Of a stretch of 62,541 nt of DNA, positions 19,237-27,400 are shown piece after piece. This DNA comes from Nocardioides sp. (GTDB taxonomy: Bacteria > Actinomycetota > Actinomycetes > Propionibacteriales > Nocardioidaceae): the NCBI GenBank assembly GCA_025965125.1, contig JAOPXM010000066.1:1-62541 (forward strand), read 5' to 3'. The notes below the pieces were generated by a model. That model saw only the letters and a list, made by a program, of their open reading frames with translations. It was not told where the DNA came from and searched no databases. The stretch's first letter is position 1, and each line of letters begins with the position of its first letter. Position numbers and translations under genes: made by a program.

Positions 19237-20796
19237 TCAGTTGCCCACAACGGGCAGGTGCACGACCGTGTCCTCGATCAGCACGACCCCCGGCGTACGA
19301 CTGCCCATGCCGGCGAACGTGTCGCTGAATGCCGAGGCCAGCAGGTAGAGCGACTGGCCCTTGCGCACCCTGACCGCCATCGACGGCAGCTTGATGCGGC
19401 GGGCCTTGCCGGAGACGGGGTTGGGCTCGTTGATCGGCAGCACGTTGTTCTGGATGAGGTGGGCGTTGGCCGGGGACGTCCCGACGGCCAGGCCGAAGAA
19501 GGCCCGGTTGTTGACGCCGAGGGTGGTGACCTGGCCGGTGAGGTACGGCGTGCCGGCGAGCTTGAGGGGGCCGCTGGCGATCTTGAACGGAAGCGGGAGG
19601 CCGACCGCCTCGGTCGTGACGACCCGGCCGAGCCGGACCTTCCGGTCCGCGGTGACCGACGAGACCGAGAAGCACTCGTCGGTGGCCGTGGCGAGGTGGT
19701 AGCGGCCCCAACCGGTCAGCCCGGTGTGCTCGTGCTTGAGCGTGGCGTCGAAGAACTTGATGGACAGGTGATCGAAGTCGCCGCCCGCGAGCTGCTTGCT
19801 GCACGGGTCCGAGGTGACGTTCACACCCTGCGGCAGGAGCGCGGGCAGCACGTGACCGCCGTTGTAGGCGACGAAGATGCTCTTCTTCCGGGCGTTCGCG
19901 GTGAGGGCGGACTTCCAGTTCTGGAGCGCCTGCTCGAGGGGGAACAGCGAGTCGGTGGTGCCCTGACCGAGCAGGACCGGGATGTTCAGCCTGCGGTGGT
20001 GCTCGGTGTGCCACTGCGGGCCGTTCTTGCGGAAGAACGTCGGCAGGTCCTCGGTGCCCGGGATGGAACCGTCCGGCCAGGTCCCGGTCGCGGCGCCCTC
20101 GATCAGCGCCTTGTAGATCTTGTGGGGGAGGGCGTCGGAGGGGAGCGATGCGGCGCTGAGCGCTGCCGCCCACAGGGTGCGGACGACCCCGTCCGGCGCG
20201 AGGCTCTCGCTCAGGTCGTTCCACGTGATCTGGGGAGCCATCGCGTCGAAGATCGGCTTGCCCTTCGTACGCAGCTCCTCGAACGCACCCAGGAACTGGT
20301 AGCCGCCGCCGTAGCTGCCGCCCATGGAACCGAGCCGCGGGTCACCCGGGCCGTCCTGCTGGACCCAGCGGAGCCTGCTGACCAGGGCGACGAGCTTGCG
20401 CACGTCGTGTCCCTCGAAGTCGGGATTCTCCACATGGGCGTAGCCACCGCTCTGGCCCCAGCCGCGCTGGTCGAAGGAGATGACGCCGTACCCGGCGTTG
20501 AGGAAGCTCCGGAAGGATGCCGCCGTCTTGGTCCGCGATCCGCCCCAGCCGTGGCTGTGCATGATCATCGGCACCGGGTGCGAGGCACTGGCGCCGGCCG
20601 GCTTGAAGATCGAGTAGCAGATCGAGACCTTGGCGGACGAGCCCGGCTCGGGGACGCTCTTCAGGCAGTCGTTGATGACGGTCGTCCGCGCGGCGCTCGG
20701 GCTGGTTGCTGCGCTCTGGGCGGGCGACGTGGGTACGGCGCTCAGCGTGGCGGCCGCGAGGGCGGTGCCGGCGAGCAGGGCGAGACGCGACTTCAT
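19237..20796 (-). CDS. Secreted alpha/beta hydrolase, X-Pro dipeptidyl-peptidase (S15/CocE-like)
   Basis: A 519-residue secreted hydrolase. Signal peptide about 1-29 (MKSRLALLAGTALAAATLSA). Core hydrolase has HSHGWGGS, GYGVISFDQRGWGQS (about 102-116) and nucleophile elbow GGSYGGG with Ser161; Asp in TTDSLFP and His in FDHLS complete a plausible triad. The C-terminal 180 residues form the beta-jelly-roll of the family. Start ATG 20796 has GAGG just upstream; the 26-residue upstream extension is unlikely. Substrate not predictable. Confidence 0.85.
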   Translation of the reverse strand: MKSRLALLAGTALAAATLSAVPTSPAQSAATSPSAARTTVINDCLKSVPEPGSSAKVSICYSIFKPAGASASHPVPMIMHSHGWGGSRTKTAASFRSFLNAGYGVISFDQRGWGQSGGYAHVENPDFEGHDVRKLVALVSRLRWVQQDGPGDPRLGSMGGSYGGGYQFLGAFEELRTKGKPIFDAMAPQITWNDLSESLAPDGVVRTLWAAALSAASLPSDALPHKIYKALIEGAATGTWPDGSIPGTEDLPTFFRKNGPQWHTEHHRRLNIPVLLGQGTTDSLFPLEQALQNWKSALTANARKKSIFVAYNGGHVLPALLPQGVNVTSDPCSKQLAGGDFDHLSIKFFDATLKHEHTGLTGWGRYHLATATDECFSVSSVTADRKVRLGRVVTTEAVGLPLPFKIASGPLKLAGTPYLTGQVTTLGVNNRAFFGLAVGTSPANAHLIQNNVLPINEPNPVSGKARRIKLPSMAVRVRKGQSLYLLASAFSDTFAGMGSRTPGVVLIEDTVVHLPVVGN

Positions 20797-20866
20797 GGGT
20801 ACCTCGGGGATCGGTTGGTTACGTCCCGTTAACTTGCGCCCGGTCCGGAGGTCACGTTTTCCGGCC

Positions 20867-21781
20867 TCAGGCACACGAGACGGCGCCGACCTTTGCGAGA
20901 CCCTGGAGATCGCCGGGCCCGAACGTGCTGCGGGCGAGGGTGTCGCCGTACATCAGCTCGTTGGGGTCGTCGACGTGGGCGAGGCCGACGACGTGGCCGA
21001 GCTCGTGGTCGAGGATGGCCCGCATCGGGGTCGGGTCCCCGGCGGCGTCGAGCTCCTGGAAGAGGCCCCGGTCGAGCGCGACCATGCCGGTCACGTAGGA
21101 CAGGTGTCCCGGGCGTGACTCGATCGCGGCGCTACCTCCGAGGCCGGCCACGTCACCCGCGAGCTCGGGCACCTCGTCCTCGGTGGCCCAGCCGATGAGG
21201 ACGGGCTCGGGCTTGCCGAACATCCCGGTGCGGTTCTGGAAGTCGCGGTCGTCGGTGGTCCCGTTGTCCTGGAACTTGAACCCGGTCGCCTTCTCGAGGT
21301 CGGCGGTGCTCGCGTCGACCAGGGCCTGCCAGCCGTCGGGTGCGCCGTCCGGGTTCACGACGTACGGGATCGACTCGCAGGGGTTCCAGCTGACCGGCTG
21401 GCGGCTGCCGGGCTGGGTCAGCGAGAAGGCGAAGTGGCCGCGTGCGGCTGGCGGGTGCACGACTTCACTCACCCGGTCGTCGAGGCCCAGCAGGTGGCGG
21501 AGTCGGTAGCCGCCCAGGCCCGGGTCGCGCAGCATGATGAACGTCGAGAGCACCAGGGCGATGACCAGGCTGGGAAGGAGCGGGCCGCCCAGGGACTGCC
21601 GGGTGGTGCCGCCACCGCGGCGGGGCGTCCTGATCCGCGGGGGCCTCCGGCCCCGACCGGTCGGGGCGTGCGTCGGTGATGCTCCCAGGCCGTGCTCGCC
21701 GTCGAGCCGGTCGAGCTCCTTGAGCCGCCGGTTCATCTCGCGTGCCCAGCGGCGCTGGGCCCGGCGCTCCGAGAAGTTCAC
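20867..21781 (-). CDS. Matrixin-like zinc metalloprotease, membrane-anchored
   Basis: A 304-residue protein with a basic N-terminus, a membrane segment (about 70-86, LLPSLVIALVLSTFIML) and an external metalloprotease domain. The zinc motif HELGHVVGLAH and the Met-turn ELMYG are visible near the C-terminus, with CESIPYVVNPDGAPDG at the domain start and two terminal Cys. GTG 21781 preferred over ATG 21829: the extension uses codons (CGA, ACA, CAT, GAT) unlike the rest. Possible role in envelope processing. Confidence 0.82.
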   Translation of the reverse strand: MNFSERRAQRRWAREMNRRLKELDRLDGEHGLGASPTHAPTGRGRRPPRIRTPRRGGGTTRQSLGGPLLPSLVIALVLSTFIMLRDPGLGGYRLRHLLGLDDRVSEVVHPPAARGHFAFSLTQPGSRQPVSWNPCESIPYVVNPDGAPDGWQALVDASTADLEKATGFKFQDNGTTDDRDFQNRTGMFGKPEPVLIGWATEDEVPELAGDVAGLGGSAAIESRPGHLSYVTGMVALDRGLFQELDAAGDPTPMRAILDHELGHVVGLAHVDDPNELMYGDTLARSTFGPGDLQGLAKVGAVSCA

Positions 21782-21930
21782 GGGGCAATCATGCGGGGTG
21801 GGTCGGACCGGTGTCCGTCGAATGGTCATCCACAGACTTCGATCGGGGGCTTCATCTCGGGGGTGTCCGGGGGTAATTTCGAACCGACGCCTCCGGTCTG
21901 GGCGCCGGGATCTCGGGAAGGACCTTTGTC

Positions 21931-22485
21931 GTGGTGAGTGTGCGTGGGACGGTGCCTGGGTGGCGGCTCGTGTTCGCCACCTGCGCAGTCCCGCTCCTCG
22001 TCGCTGGCTGCTCTTCCGACGACCCCACCCCGCGAATCTCGCCCACGAACTCCGTCGCCACCACGGCGTCCTCGTCCGCTCCGACGACGTCACCGACGGC
22101 TAGTTCGCGATCTCCTGAGCAGACCGTCCGGGCGTGGGTGAAGGCGAGGAATGCCGCGCTGCAAGACGGCGATACGACCGCCGTCGATGCATTGGCTGCA
22201 ACGGGTTGCGAGGCATGTCAAAACTCCACGGACCCGATCCGCCAGGTCTACGCGGATGGAGGGCACTTTGAGACGGACGGCTGGCGACTGGTTGCGTCTC
22301 GGATCAAGTCTGCTTCCTCGGGTCGCGCGACCGTTGCTACGGCGATCAAGTACTCCGCTGGTCGAACAGTGCAAGAAGCCGGCGCGCAGCCAGTAACTTA
22401 CGGCGTCGAGCGGCACATCGTGATGTTCAAGCTGGTCACCGTCAGTGGCGACTGGCGAATCGGTTTCATTGGGTACTTGTCGTGA
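21931..22485 (+). CDS. DUF6318 lipoprotein
   Basis: A 184-residue lipoprotein; signal peptide with lipobox LVAGC, Cys about 27, then a Ser/Thr-rich linker. The domain SPEQTVRAWVKARNAALQDG ... GCEACQ ... GHFETDGWRL matches DUF6318, with a CxxC pair (about 88-91). Codon usage in the second half is distinctly less GC at third positions (GAT, GCA, CAA, TCT, ACT) than neighbours, a sign of recent transfer or weak expression. Its TGA overlaps the GTG of the next gene (GTGA). Confidence 0.75.
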   Translation: MVSVRGTVPGWRLVFATCAVPLLVAGCSSDDPTPRISPTNSVATTASSSAPTTSPTASSRSPEQTVRAWVKARNAALQDGDTTAVDALAATGCEACQNSTDPIRQVYADGGHFETDGWRLVASRIKSASSGRATVATAIKYSAGRTVQEAGAQPVTYGVERHIVMFKLVTVSGDWRIGFIGYLS

Positions 22486-23219
22486 TCAAGCGGCTTCTCG
22501 GATTGCTTCTCGTCACCTTCGGTCTCGTGATGGTTCAGGCCCCGCCGGCTCTAGCGGGCTGCCACTACGCCAACCAAGTGGTCTTCGTGCAAGGTGCCGC
22601 TCAGATCAACACCGTCCTACTGTGTGATGGGTCATCCGGCGGGGGAGCGGGTTCTGTTGACGCTGTCGATCCGCCGCGGGACTCAGATTGGGACGCTAGT
22701 TGTGTCCGCATGGCCATCAGTCTCGGACAGGACCCGTTCTCTTTCTGCAACATGCCGCCAGGCGCAGTTCTGCCAACGCTGACACCCGGTCTAGTGGCCG
22801 CCGCGTTCCACAATCTCCCCCTCCCACCCTCCGAGCTGATCGTGCAGCCACCGAACGGCAAGACCCTGGTCAACTTCGCCACGAACTTCTACACCGAGTC
22901 CGGGCCGTTCACCCGCGCGGTGACGCTCCTGGGCCAGCGGGTGGACCTGAGGATCTGGCCGAGCCGGTTCGGGTGGGAGTTCGGCGACGGTGCGGCACTC
23001 GCCACGACGAGCCCAGGTTCGCCGTACCCGGACCTCGACATCACCCACGGCTATCGCAAGGCGGGTCGGGTCGGCCCGCGCGTGGACACGACCTACGCAG
23101 CCCGGTTCAGCGTCAACGGCGGCCCGTGGCGCGACGTCGCGGGCACGGTCACCATCCCGGGCAACCCGGTGGACCTCCAGGTCGTCACGGCCAGCCCGGT
23201 GCTGGTCGCCTACCGCTGA
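22482..23219 (+). CDS. Secreted protein with PKD-like domain
   Basis: A 245-residue secreted protein starting at GTG 22482, overlapping the DUF6318 stop. Signal peptide IKRLLGLLLVTFGLVMVQAP, cleavage near ALA-G (residue about 25). Conserved Cys at the mature N-terminus, then a SDWDASC stretch and a C-terminal PKD-like sandwich (FGWEFGDGAALATTSPGSPY, THGYRKAG, NPVDLQVV). Such pairs occur together in actinobacteria but have no known function. Codon use normalises toward the 3' end. Confidence 0.75.
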   Translation: MIKRLLGLLLVTFGLVMVQAPPALAGCHYANQVVFVQGAAQINTVLLCDGSSGGGAGSVDAVDPPRDSDWDASCVRMAISLGQDPFSFCNMPPGAVLPTLTPGLVAAAFHNLPLPPSELIVQPPNGKTLVNFATNFYTESGPFTRAVTLLGQRVDLRIWPSRFGWEFGDGAALATTSPGSPYPDLDITHGYRKAGRVGPRVDTTYAARFSVNGGPWRDVAGTVTIPGNPVDLQVVTASPVLVAYR

Positions 23220-23239
23220 GACCTGCCCGGAGCGCCGCG

Positions 23240-23288
23240 TGACGCAGAAATCATGGTTCGAGCGGCCGAAACCATGATTTCCGCGTCA
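23240..23288. terminator. Long inverted repeat (hairpin)
   Basis: Two 19-base arms (23240-23258 and 23270-23288) are complementary at 18 of 19 positions, separated by an 11-base loop. Sequence begins TGACGCAGAAATCATGG. It lies after the PKD-protein gene and before the methyltransferase, with no T-run. It resembles the hairpin after hemE in size and in beginning TGACG, and may be a terminator or a dispersed hairpin element. Confidence 0.65.
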
Positions 23289-23364
23289 ACTGCGCTCAGC
23301 CTGGCTCGGCGTCCCGCGGGTCCGGGTGCGCGAGGCGGACGAGGTCCCGCACTAGGGTTCGGGC

Positions 23365-24528
23365 GTGCAGGAGTGGAACACGTTCATCGAGGGCGACAAC
23401 CTCGACGTGCTCCCGGGGATCGCGGCGACGTACGGCGCGGTCGACCTCGTCTACATCGACCCGCCCTACAACACCGGCAACGACTTCGCCTACCGCGACG
23501 ACTTCCGTACCGGCGACGCCAAGAGCACCCGCCACCAGGCGTGGGTCGCGATGATGCGACCGCGCCTTGAGGCCGCGCGCGAGCAGATGAAGGACACGGC
23601 CGCGATCTTCGTCAGCATCGACGACAACGAGGTCGCCCACCTCCGGCTGCTGATGGACGACGTGTACGGCGAAGGGAACTTCCTGGCCCAGGTCGCGGTG
23701 AACCTCAACCCCAAGGGTCGCCAGCTCGGCAAGGGATTCGCGACGAGCCACGAGTACCTCCTCGTCTACGCGCGGGACGCGAAGCAGAGCGTCCTCGATG
23801 CCAGCAGCACCGAGACCGTGGTCGAGGGCGACTTCCCGCTGACCAGCGCGGACGGCCGGAGGTACCGCCACCTCCCGCTGCGCAACACCAACAAGAAGTT
23901 CAACCCGGTCACCGCCCGGACGCTGCACTTCACGATCTGGGGCGACCCGGAGTCCGGCCGGGTGGCGACGACGCCCTTCGAGGGCGGCCAGGAGGTCAGC
24001 CCGGTCTTCGGCGACGGCCGGCCGGCCGTGTGGCGCTGGAGCCGGCCGCTCATCGACCGGCGCCCCGATGACCTGGTCTGCCGCCGCATCAAGGGCAAGA
24101 ACGGTGAGCGGGTCGACGTCTTCCAGAAGGACTGGCTGCACGACGGCCGCCGCAAGAAGCTGACCACCATCTGGCTCGCCGAGGAGGTCGGGTCGACGGA
24201 CACCGCGGTCGCCGAGCTCAAGGAGATCGTCGGCCACGTCTTCGAGTCCCCGAAGCCGACCGGGCTGCTCCGCCGGATTCTCGGCACCATGCCCGCCGAT
24301 GCACTGGTGCTCGACTTCTTTGCCGGCAGCGGTACGACCGGGCACGCCGTGGCCCTGCAGAACGTCGCCGACGGCGGCTCGCGCCGCTGCATCAGCGTCA
24401 ACTCCGCCGAGCCGACCCGCGAGGGCTCGAACGCCCAGAACGCCGGCCTCGCCACGGTTGCGGACATCACCCGGGCCCGGCTGCGCGCGGTGGCGGCCTC
24501 CGTCGGTGGCGGGCTGCACGAGGTCTGA
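23365..24528 (+). CDS. Orphan site-specific DNA methyltransferase (beta class, N6-adenine or N4-cytosine)
   Basis: A 387-residue methyltransferase. Motif IV DPPYNTGN (about 32-39) is N-terminal and motif I FAGSGTTGHAV (about 318-328) C-terminal, the beta-class order used by Type III Mod enzymes and many stand-alone enzymes. GTG 23365 gives EWNTFIEGDNLDVLPGI, a family-like start. It is shorter than typical Mod (about 600 aa), and no restriction (res) gene or specificity subunit is nearby. Probably a solitary methyltransferase with a regulatory or remnant role; target site unknown. Confidence 0.88.
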   Translation: MQEWNTFIEGDNLDVLPGIAATYGAVDLVYIDPPYNTGNDFAYRDDFRTGDAKSTRHQAWVAMMRPRLEAAREQMKDTAAIFVSIDDNEVAHLRLLMDDVYGEGNFLAQVAVNLNPKGRQLGKGFATSHEYLLVYARDAKQSVLDASSTETVVEGDFPLTSADGRRYRHLPLRNTNKKFNPVTARTLHFTIWGDPESGRVATTPFEGGQEVSPVFGDGRPAVWRWSRPLIDRRPDDLVCRRIKGKNGERVDVFQKDWLHDGRRKKLTTIWLAEEVGSTDTAVAELKEIVGHVFESPKPTGLLRRILGTMPADALVLDFFAGSGTTGHAVALQNVADGGSRRCISVNSAEPTREGSNAQNAGLATVADITRARLRAVAASVGGGLHEV

Positions 24529-24542
24529 GCAAGGATGCGCGA

Positions 24543-25370
24543 ATGAGCACTCGCGTCGCACTCGTCACCGGCGGATCCAGCGGCATCGGAGAGCAGGCCG
24601 CCCTGCTGCTGAAGAAGGCCGGCTTCGAGGTGTACGCCGTAGCCCGTCGCGTCGACCGGATGGCCGACCTCGAGAAGCTGGGCGTCCGAACCTTTGCCAT
24701 GGACGTCACCGACGACGCCTCGATGACCACTGGCATCGAGCGGATCATCGCCGAGCAGGGCCGCATCGACGTACTGGTCAACAACGCCGGGTACGGCTCC
24801 TACGGTGCGGTCGAGGACGTGCCGATCGACGAGGCCCGGCGCCAGTTTGAGGTCAACGTCTTCGGCCTGGCCCGCCTGACCCAGCTGGTCACGCCTCACA
24901 TGCGCGAGCAGAACACCGGCCGCATCATCAACATCTCCTCGGTGGGCGCGGTCATCTACGAGCCGTTCGGGGCGTGGTACCACGCGACGAAGTACGCCGT
25001 GGAAGGCTTCAGCGACAGCCTCCGGGTCGAGCTGGCGCCGTTCGGGATCGACGTCGTGATCATCCGCCCCGCCGGGATCCTCACCGAGTGGAACGAGATC
25101 TCGCGCGACAGCCTGATCGAGACCAGCCGGGGCGGGGCCTACGAGAAGCAGGCCGCTGGCGCCGCGAAGACCCTCAAGCGGGTCGACAACAAGCTGATGT
25201 CGAGCGGGCCCAGGACCGTCGCCAAGACGATCGTGAAGGCGGCGACCGCGCATCGTCCCAAGACGCGGTACGCCACCGGCCGGGGTGCCCGCATGGTCAT
25301 CGGGAGCCGGCGGGTGCTCTCCGACCGCGCATTCGACGCCGTGCTCACCCGCGCCTACCTGAGGGACTAG
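24543..25370 (+). CDS. Short-chain dehydrogenase/reductase
   Basis: A 275-residue SDR. NAD(P)-binding VTGGSSGIGEQ (about 8-18), NNAGYG (about 80-85), catalytic Ser in NISSVGA and YHATK (YxxxK, about 145-149) are present. Classical SDR with a C-terminal extension. Substrate not predictable. Its TAG stop shares the palindrome CTAG with the stop of the convergent WS/DGAT gene (25367-25370). Confidence 0.88.
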   Translation: MSTRVALVTGGSSGIGEQAALLLKKAGFEVYAVARRVDRMADLEKLGVRTFAMDVTDDASMTTGIERIIAEQGRIDVLVNNAGYGSYGAVEDVPIDEARRQFEVNVFGLARLTQLVTPHMREQNTGRIINISSVGAVIYEPFGAWYHATKYAVEGFSDSLRVELAPFGIDVVIIRPAGILTEWNEISRDSLIETSRGGAYEKQAAGAAKTLKRVDNKLMSSGPRTVAKTIVKAATAHRPKTRYATGRGARMVIGSRRVLSDRAFDAVLTRAYLRD

Positions 25371-26773
25371 GCTCCGACGGCCTTCTCCAGGGCGGCGATC
25401 TCGTCGTCGAGGTAGGTCAGCAGCCGCTGCAGGTGCGGGACCGTGCGGCGGCACCCGGTCAGGCCGAACGCCAGCTGACCGTCGTAGGACGTGCAGGTGA
25501 TGTTCAGTGCCATTCCGTTGATCGGGATCGACAACGGGTAGGTGCCGACCAGCTGCGCGCCGTTCCAGTAGTGCGCGGTTCGCGGACCCGGGACGTTGCT
25601 GATGATCAGGTTGTACGGCGGCCGGATGATGCCTTGCATGCGCAGGATCGGCGTGAGGATGGCCGGCGCCTGACCGAGCGCGCTCATCGCCAGGATCTGC
25701 ACGGGCGTCATCGACGAGAGTGCCTCCTTGCCGTCCTTCATCGACCGGTGGATCGTGGCGAGCCGCTTGGCCGGGTCGTGCAGATCCGTGGCGAGCTGGA
25801 CCATCACGGCGCCCACGGCGTTGCCGCCCTCGGACGATGCCGTGTGGGACTGCTTCGCGTTGAGGCCGACGGGCACCATCGCGACGAGGGGAGCCTCGGG
25901 GAGCGCGTCGAGCTCGAGCAGGTAGGTGCGCATCGCACCGCTGCACATGGCGAGCACCACGTCGTTGAGCGTGGTGCCCGTCACCTTCCCGATGGCGCGC
26001 AGCCGCTCGATGGGCCAGTCCTGAGCGGCGAACCGCCGCGATCCGGTGATGCTCTGGTTGAAGATCGTCCGTGGGGCGTACAGGGACAGCGACGAGGTTT
26101 CGTTCTTGATGCCCTTGCTGATCGTCTTGATGAGGGCGGCCGGCATGCCGGCCGCCTCGGCGGTGATGCCCAGCGCCGAGCGCAGGGCCTGGACGGGGAT
26201 GTCGGCCAAGCTGTGCTCGACCCTCTCGAGCTCCTTGGAGGACTTGGCCCGCTGGGGCTGCCTGCCCCACAGGGCGGGCATGTCCCGCTTCGTCTCGTCG
26301 GTGCTGAGCACGCTCTGCAGGAGCCGCATCGCGGAGACACCGTCGACCAGCGAGTGGTGCATCTTGGTGTACATGGCGACCCGGCCGTCGCGCAGACCCT
26401 CGATGATGTGGGCCTCCCACAGTGGTCGCTCCCGCGCCAGCCGGGTGCTGTGCAGACGTGAGCACAGCTCGAGCAGCTCCCGCACACGCCCCGGCCTCGG
26501 CAGGGCGCTGTGCCGGACGTGGTGCTCGATGTCGAACTGGTCGTCGGGTTGCCAGACGTACTGACCTGCCGTGCCGATCGAGCGGTACGGGTGCTTGAGG
26601 AAGAGAGGTGCGATGTCTGGTTCGTCGCGCATCTCCTCGTACATCTCGCGGATGTAGCTGCGGCCCACACCCTCCGGCTTCTTGAACAGCTGGAGTCCGC
26701 CCACGTGCATCGGCATGCTGCGGTTCTCGGCCAGCAGGAAACCGACCGAGGTGGGATCGATGGGAGAGACCAC
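25367..26773 (-). CDS. Wax ester synthase / diacylglycerol acyltransferase (WS/DGAT)
   Basis: A 468-residue acyltransferase. The HHxxxDG catalytic motif is HHSLVDG (residues 139-145), with PLWEAHIIEGL upstream and a PPYNLIISNVPGP C-terminal block. Family transfers acyl-CoA to diacylglycerol or fatty alcohols, giving storage lipid in actinobacteria; acts at the cytoplasmic membrane. GTG 26773 has AAAGGG about 7 bases upstream. An inverted repeat TTGTAA...TCACAA at 26823-26840 precedes it. Length fits the family. Confidence 0.92.
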   Translation of the reverse strand: MVSPIDPTSVGFLLAENRSMPMHVGGLQLFKKPEGVGRSYIREMYEEMRDEPDIAPLFLKHPYRSIGTAGQYVWQPDDQFDIEHHVRHSALPRPGRVRELLELCSRLHSTRLARERPLWEAHIIEGLRDGRVAMYTKMHHSLVDGVSAMRLLQSVLSTDETKRDMPALWGRQPQRAKSSKELERVEHSLADIPVQALRSALGITAEAAGMPAALIKTISKGIKNETSSLSLYAPRTIFNQSITGSRRFAAQDWPIERLRAIGKVTGTTLNDVVLAMCSGAMRTYLLELDALPEAPLVAMVPVGLNAKQSHTASSEGGNAVGAVMVQLATDLHDPAKRLATIHRSMKDGKEALSSMTPVQILAMSALGQAPAILTPILRMQGIIRPPYNLIISNVPGPRTAHYWNGAQLVGTYPLSIPINGMALNITCTSYDGQLAFGLTGCRRTVPHLQRLLTYLDDEIAALEKAVGA

Positions 26774-26822
26774 TGGTAGCCCTTTTCGGTGAGTGGAGCG
26801 GCGAGGCGTTGATCCTTGCCCT

Positions 26823-26840
26823 TTGTAACGGGCATCACAA
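26823..26840. promoter_or_regulatory. Operator-like inverted repeat upstream of WS/DGAT
   Basis: TTGTAACGGGCATCACAA is an 18-base imperfect palindrome (TTGTAA against TTGTGA halves, 5 of 6 matching) in a locally AT-richer patch, 50-70 bases upstream of the WS/DGAT start. Could be a TetR- or FadR-type operator; no regulator gene is next to it. Confidence 0.45.
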
Positions 26841-27009
26841 GAGATGCTCCGGGCGTCTCGCGTTCCGGCGGGCCGGCTGACGTCCACAAGCCGCCCCCAG
26901 GTCGGCCTTTCCCCAGGCCACCGTCCGGCTGCCGGCGAAGGTCATTGCCGGCTCCTAGCGTCGTTCGTACGCCGGAGCTCGCCGGCGCACGACACTCGGG
27001 AGTCACGTC

Positions 27010-27363
27010 TTGAAGAACGTCATCGCGGTGCTCGTCGCCGCCGTCGGCATCTGTTTCGGTGTCGCCGGTCTCGCGCTCGCCACACCGCACAGCGCCACCT
27101 ACATCCCCCCGGACGACACCATCGTCGACATCACCGGGGACCCGTCCAACGGGTTCACCATCGAGCACTACGACGGCACCTCGATCTCGCCACCGACGGA
27201 CTCCGAGGCCCGGGCGGAGTGTTCGGAGTACGACACCCGGGTCGCGCGGGTCCGCTGTCGCAGCGAGGTGCGGGTCTGGTACCGCGATCTCGGCCAGTTC
27301 GAGGTCGCTCTCGACTACGCCCACTCGCTGGGCGGCCCGGACGCGGGGGCGGTGGTGCGATGA
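27010..27363 (+). CDS. Small secreted protein, unknown
   Basis: A 117-residue protein starting at TTG 27010, with GGGAG about 8 bases upstream. Signal peptide NVIAVLVAAVGICFGVAGLA, cleavage after ALA. The mature part has two Cys (about 76 and 87) and no recognisable domain. Upstream, 26774-27009 holds the operator-like repeat and no gene. Confidence 0.6.
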   Translation: MKNVIAVLVAAVGICFGVAGLALATPHSATYIPPDDTIVDITGDPSNGFTIEHYDGTSISPPTDSEARAECSEYDTRVARVRCRSEVRVWYRDLGQFEVALDYAHSLGGPDAGAVVR

Positions 27364-27400
27364 CCCGATGACCCGAGCGGCCTCTGGCACGATCGGGGTC

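Noticed and set aside
23365-24528. Complete Type III restriction-modification system
   Set aside because: No helicase/restriction gene in the neighbourhood and the Mod-like protein is short.
23766-26465. 899-codon reverse open frame across three genes
   Set aside because: Lies antisense to the methyltransferase and SDR and in a shifted frame of WS/DGAT; no domain seen in the translation.
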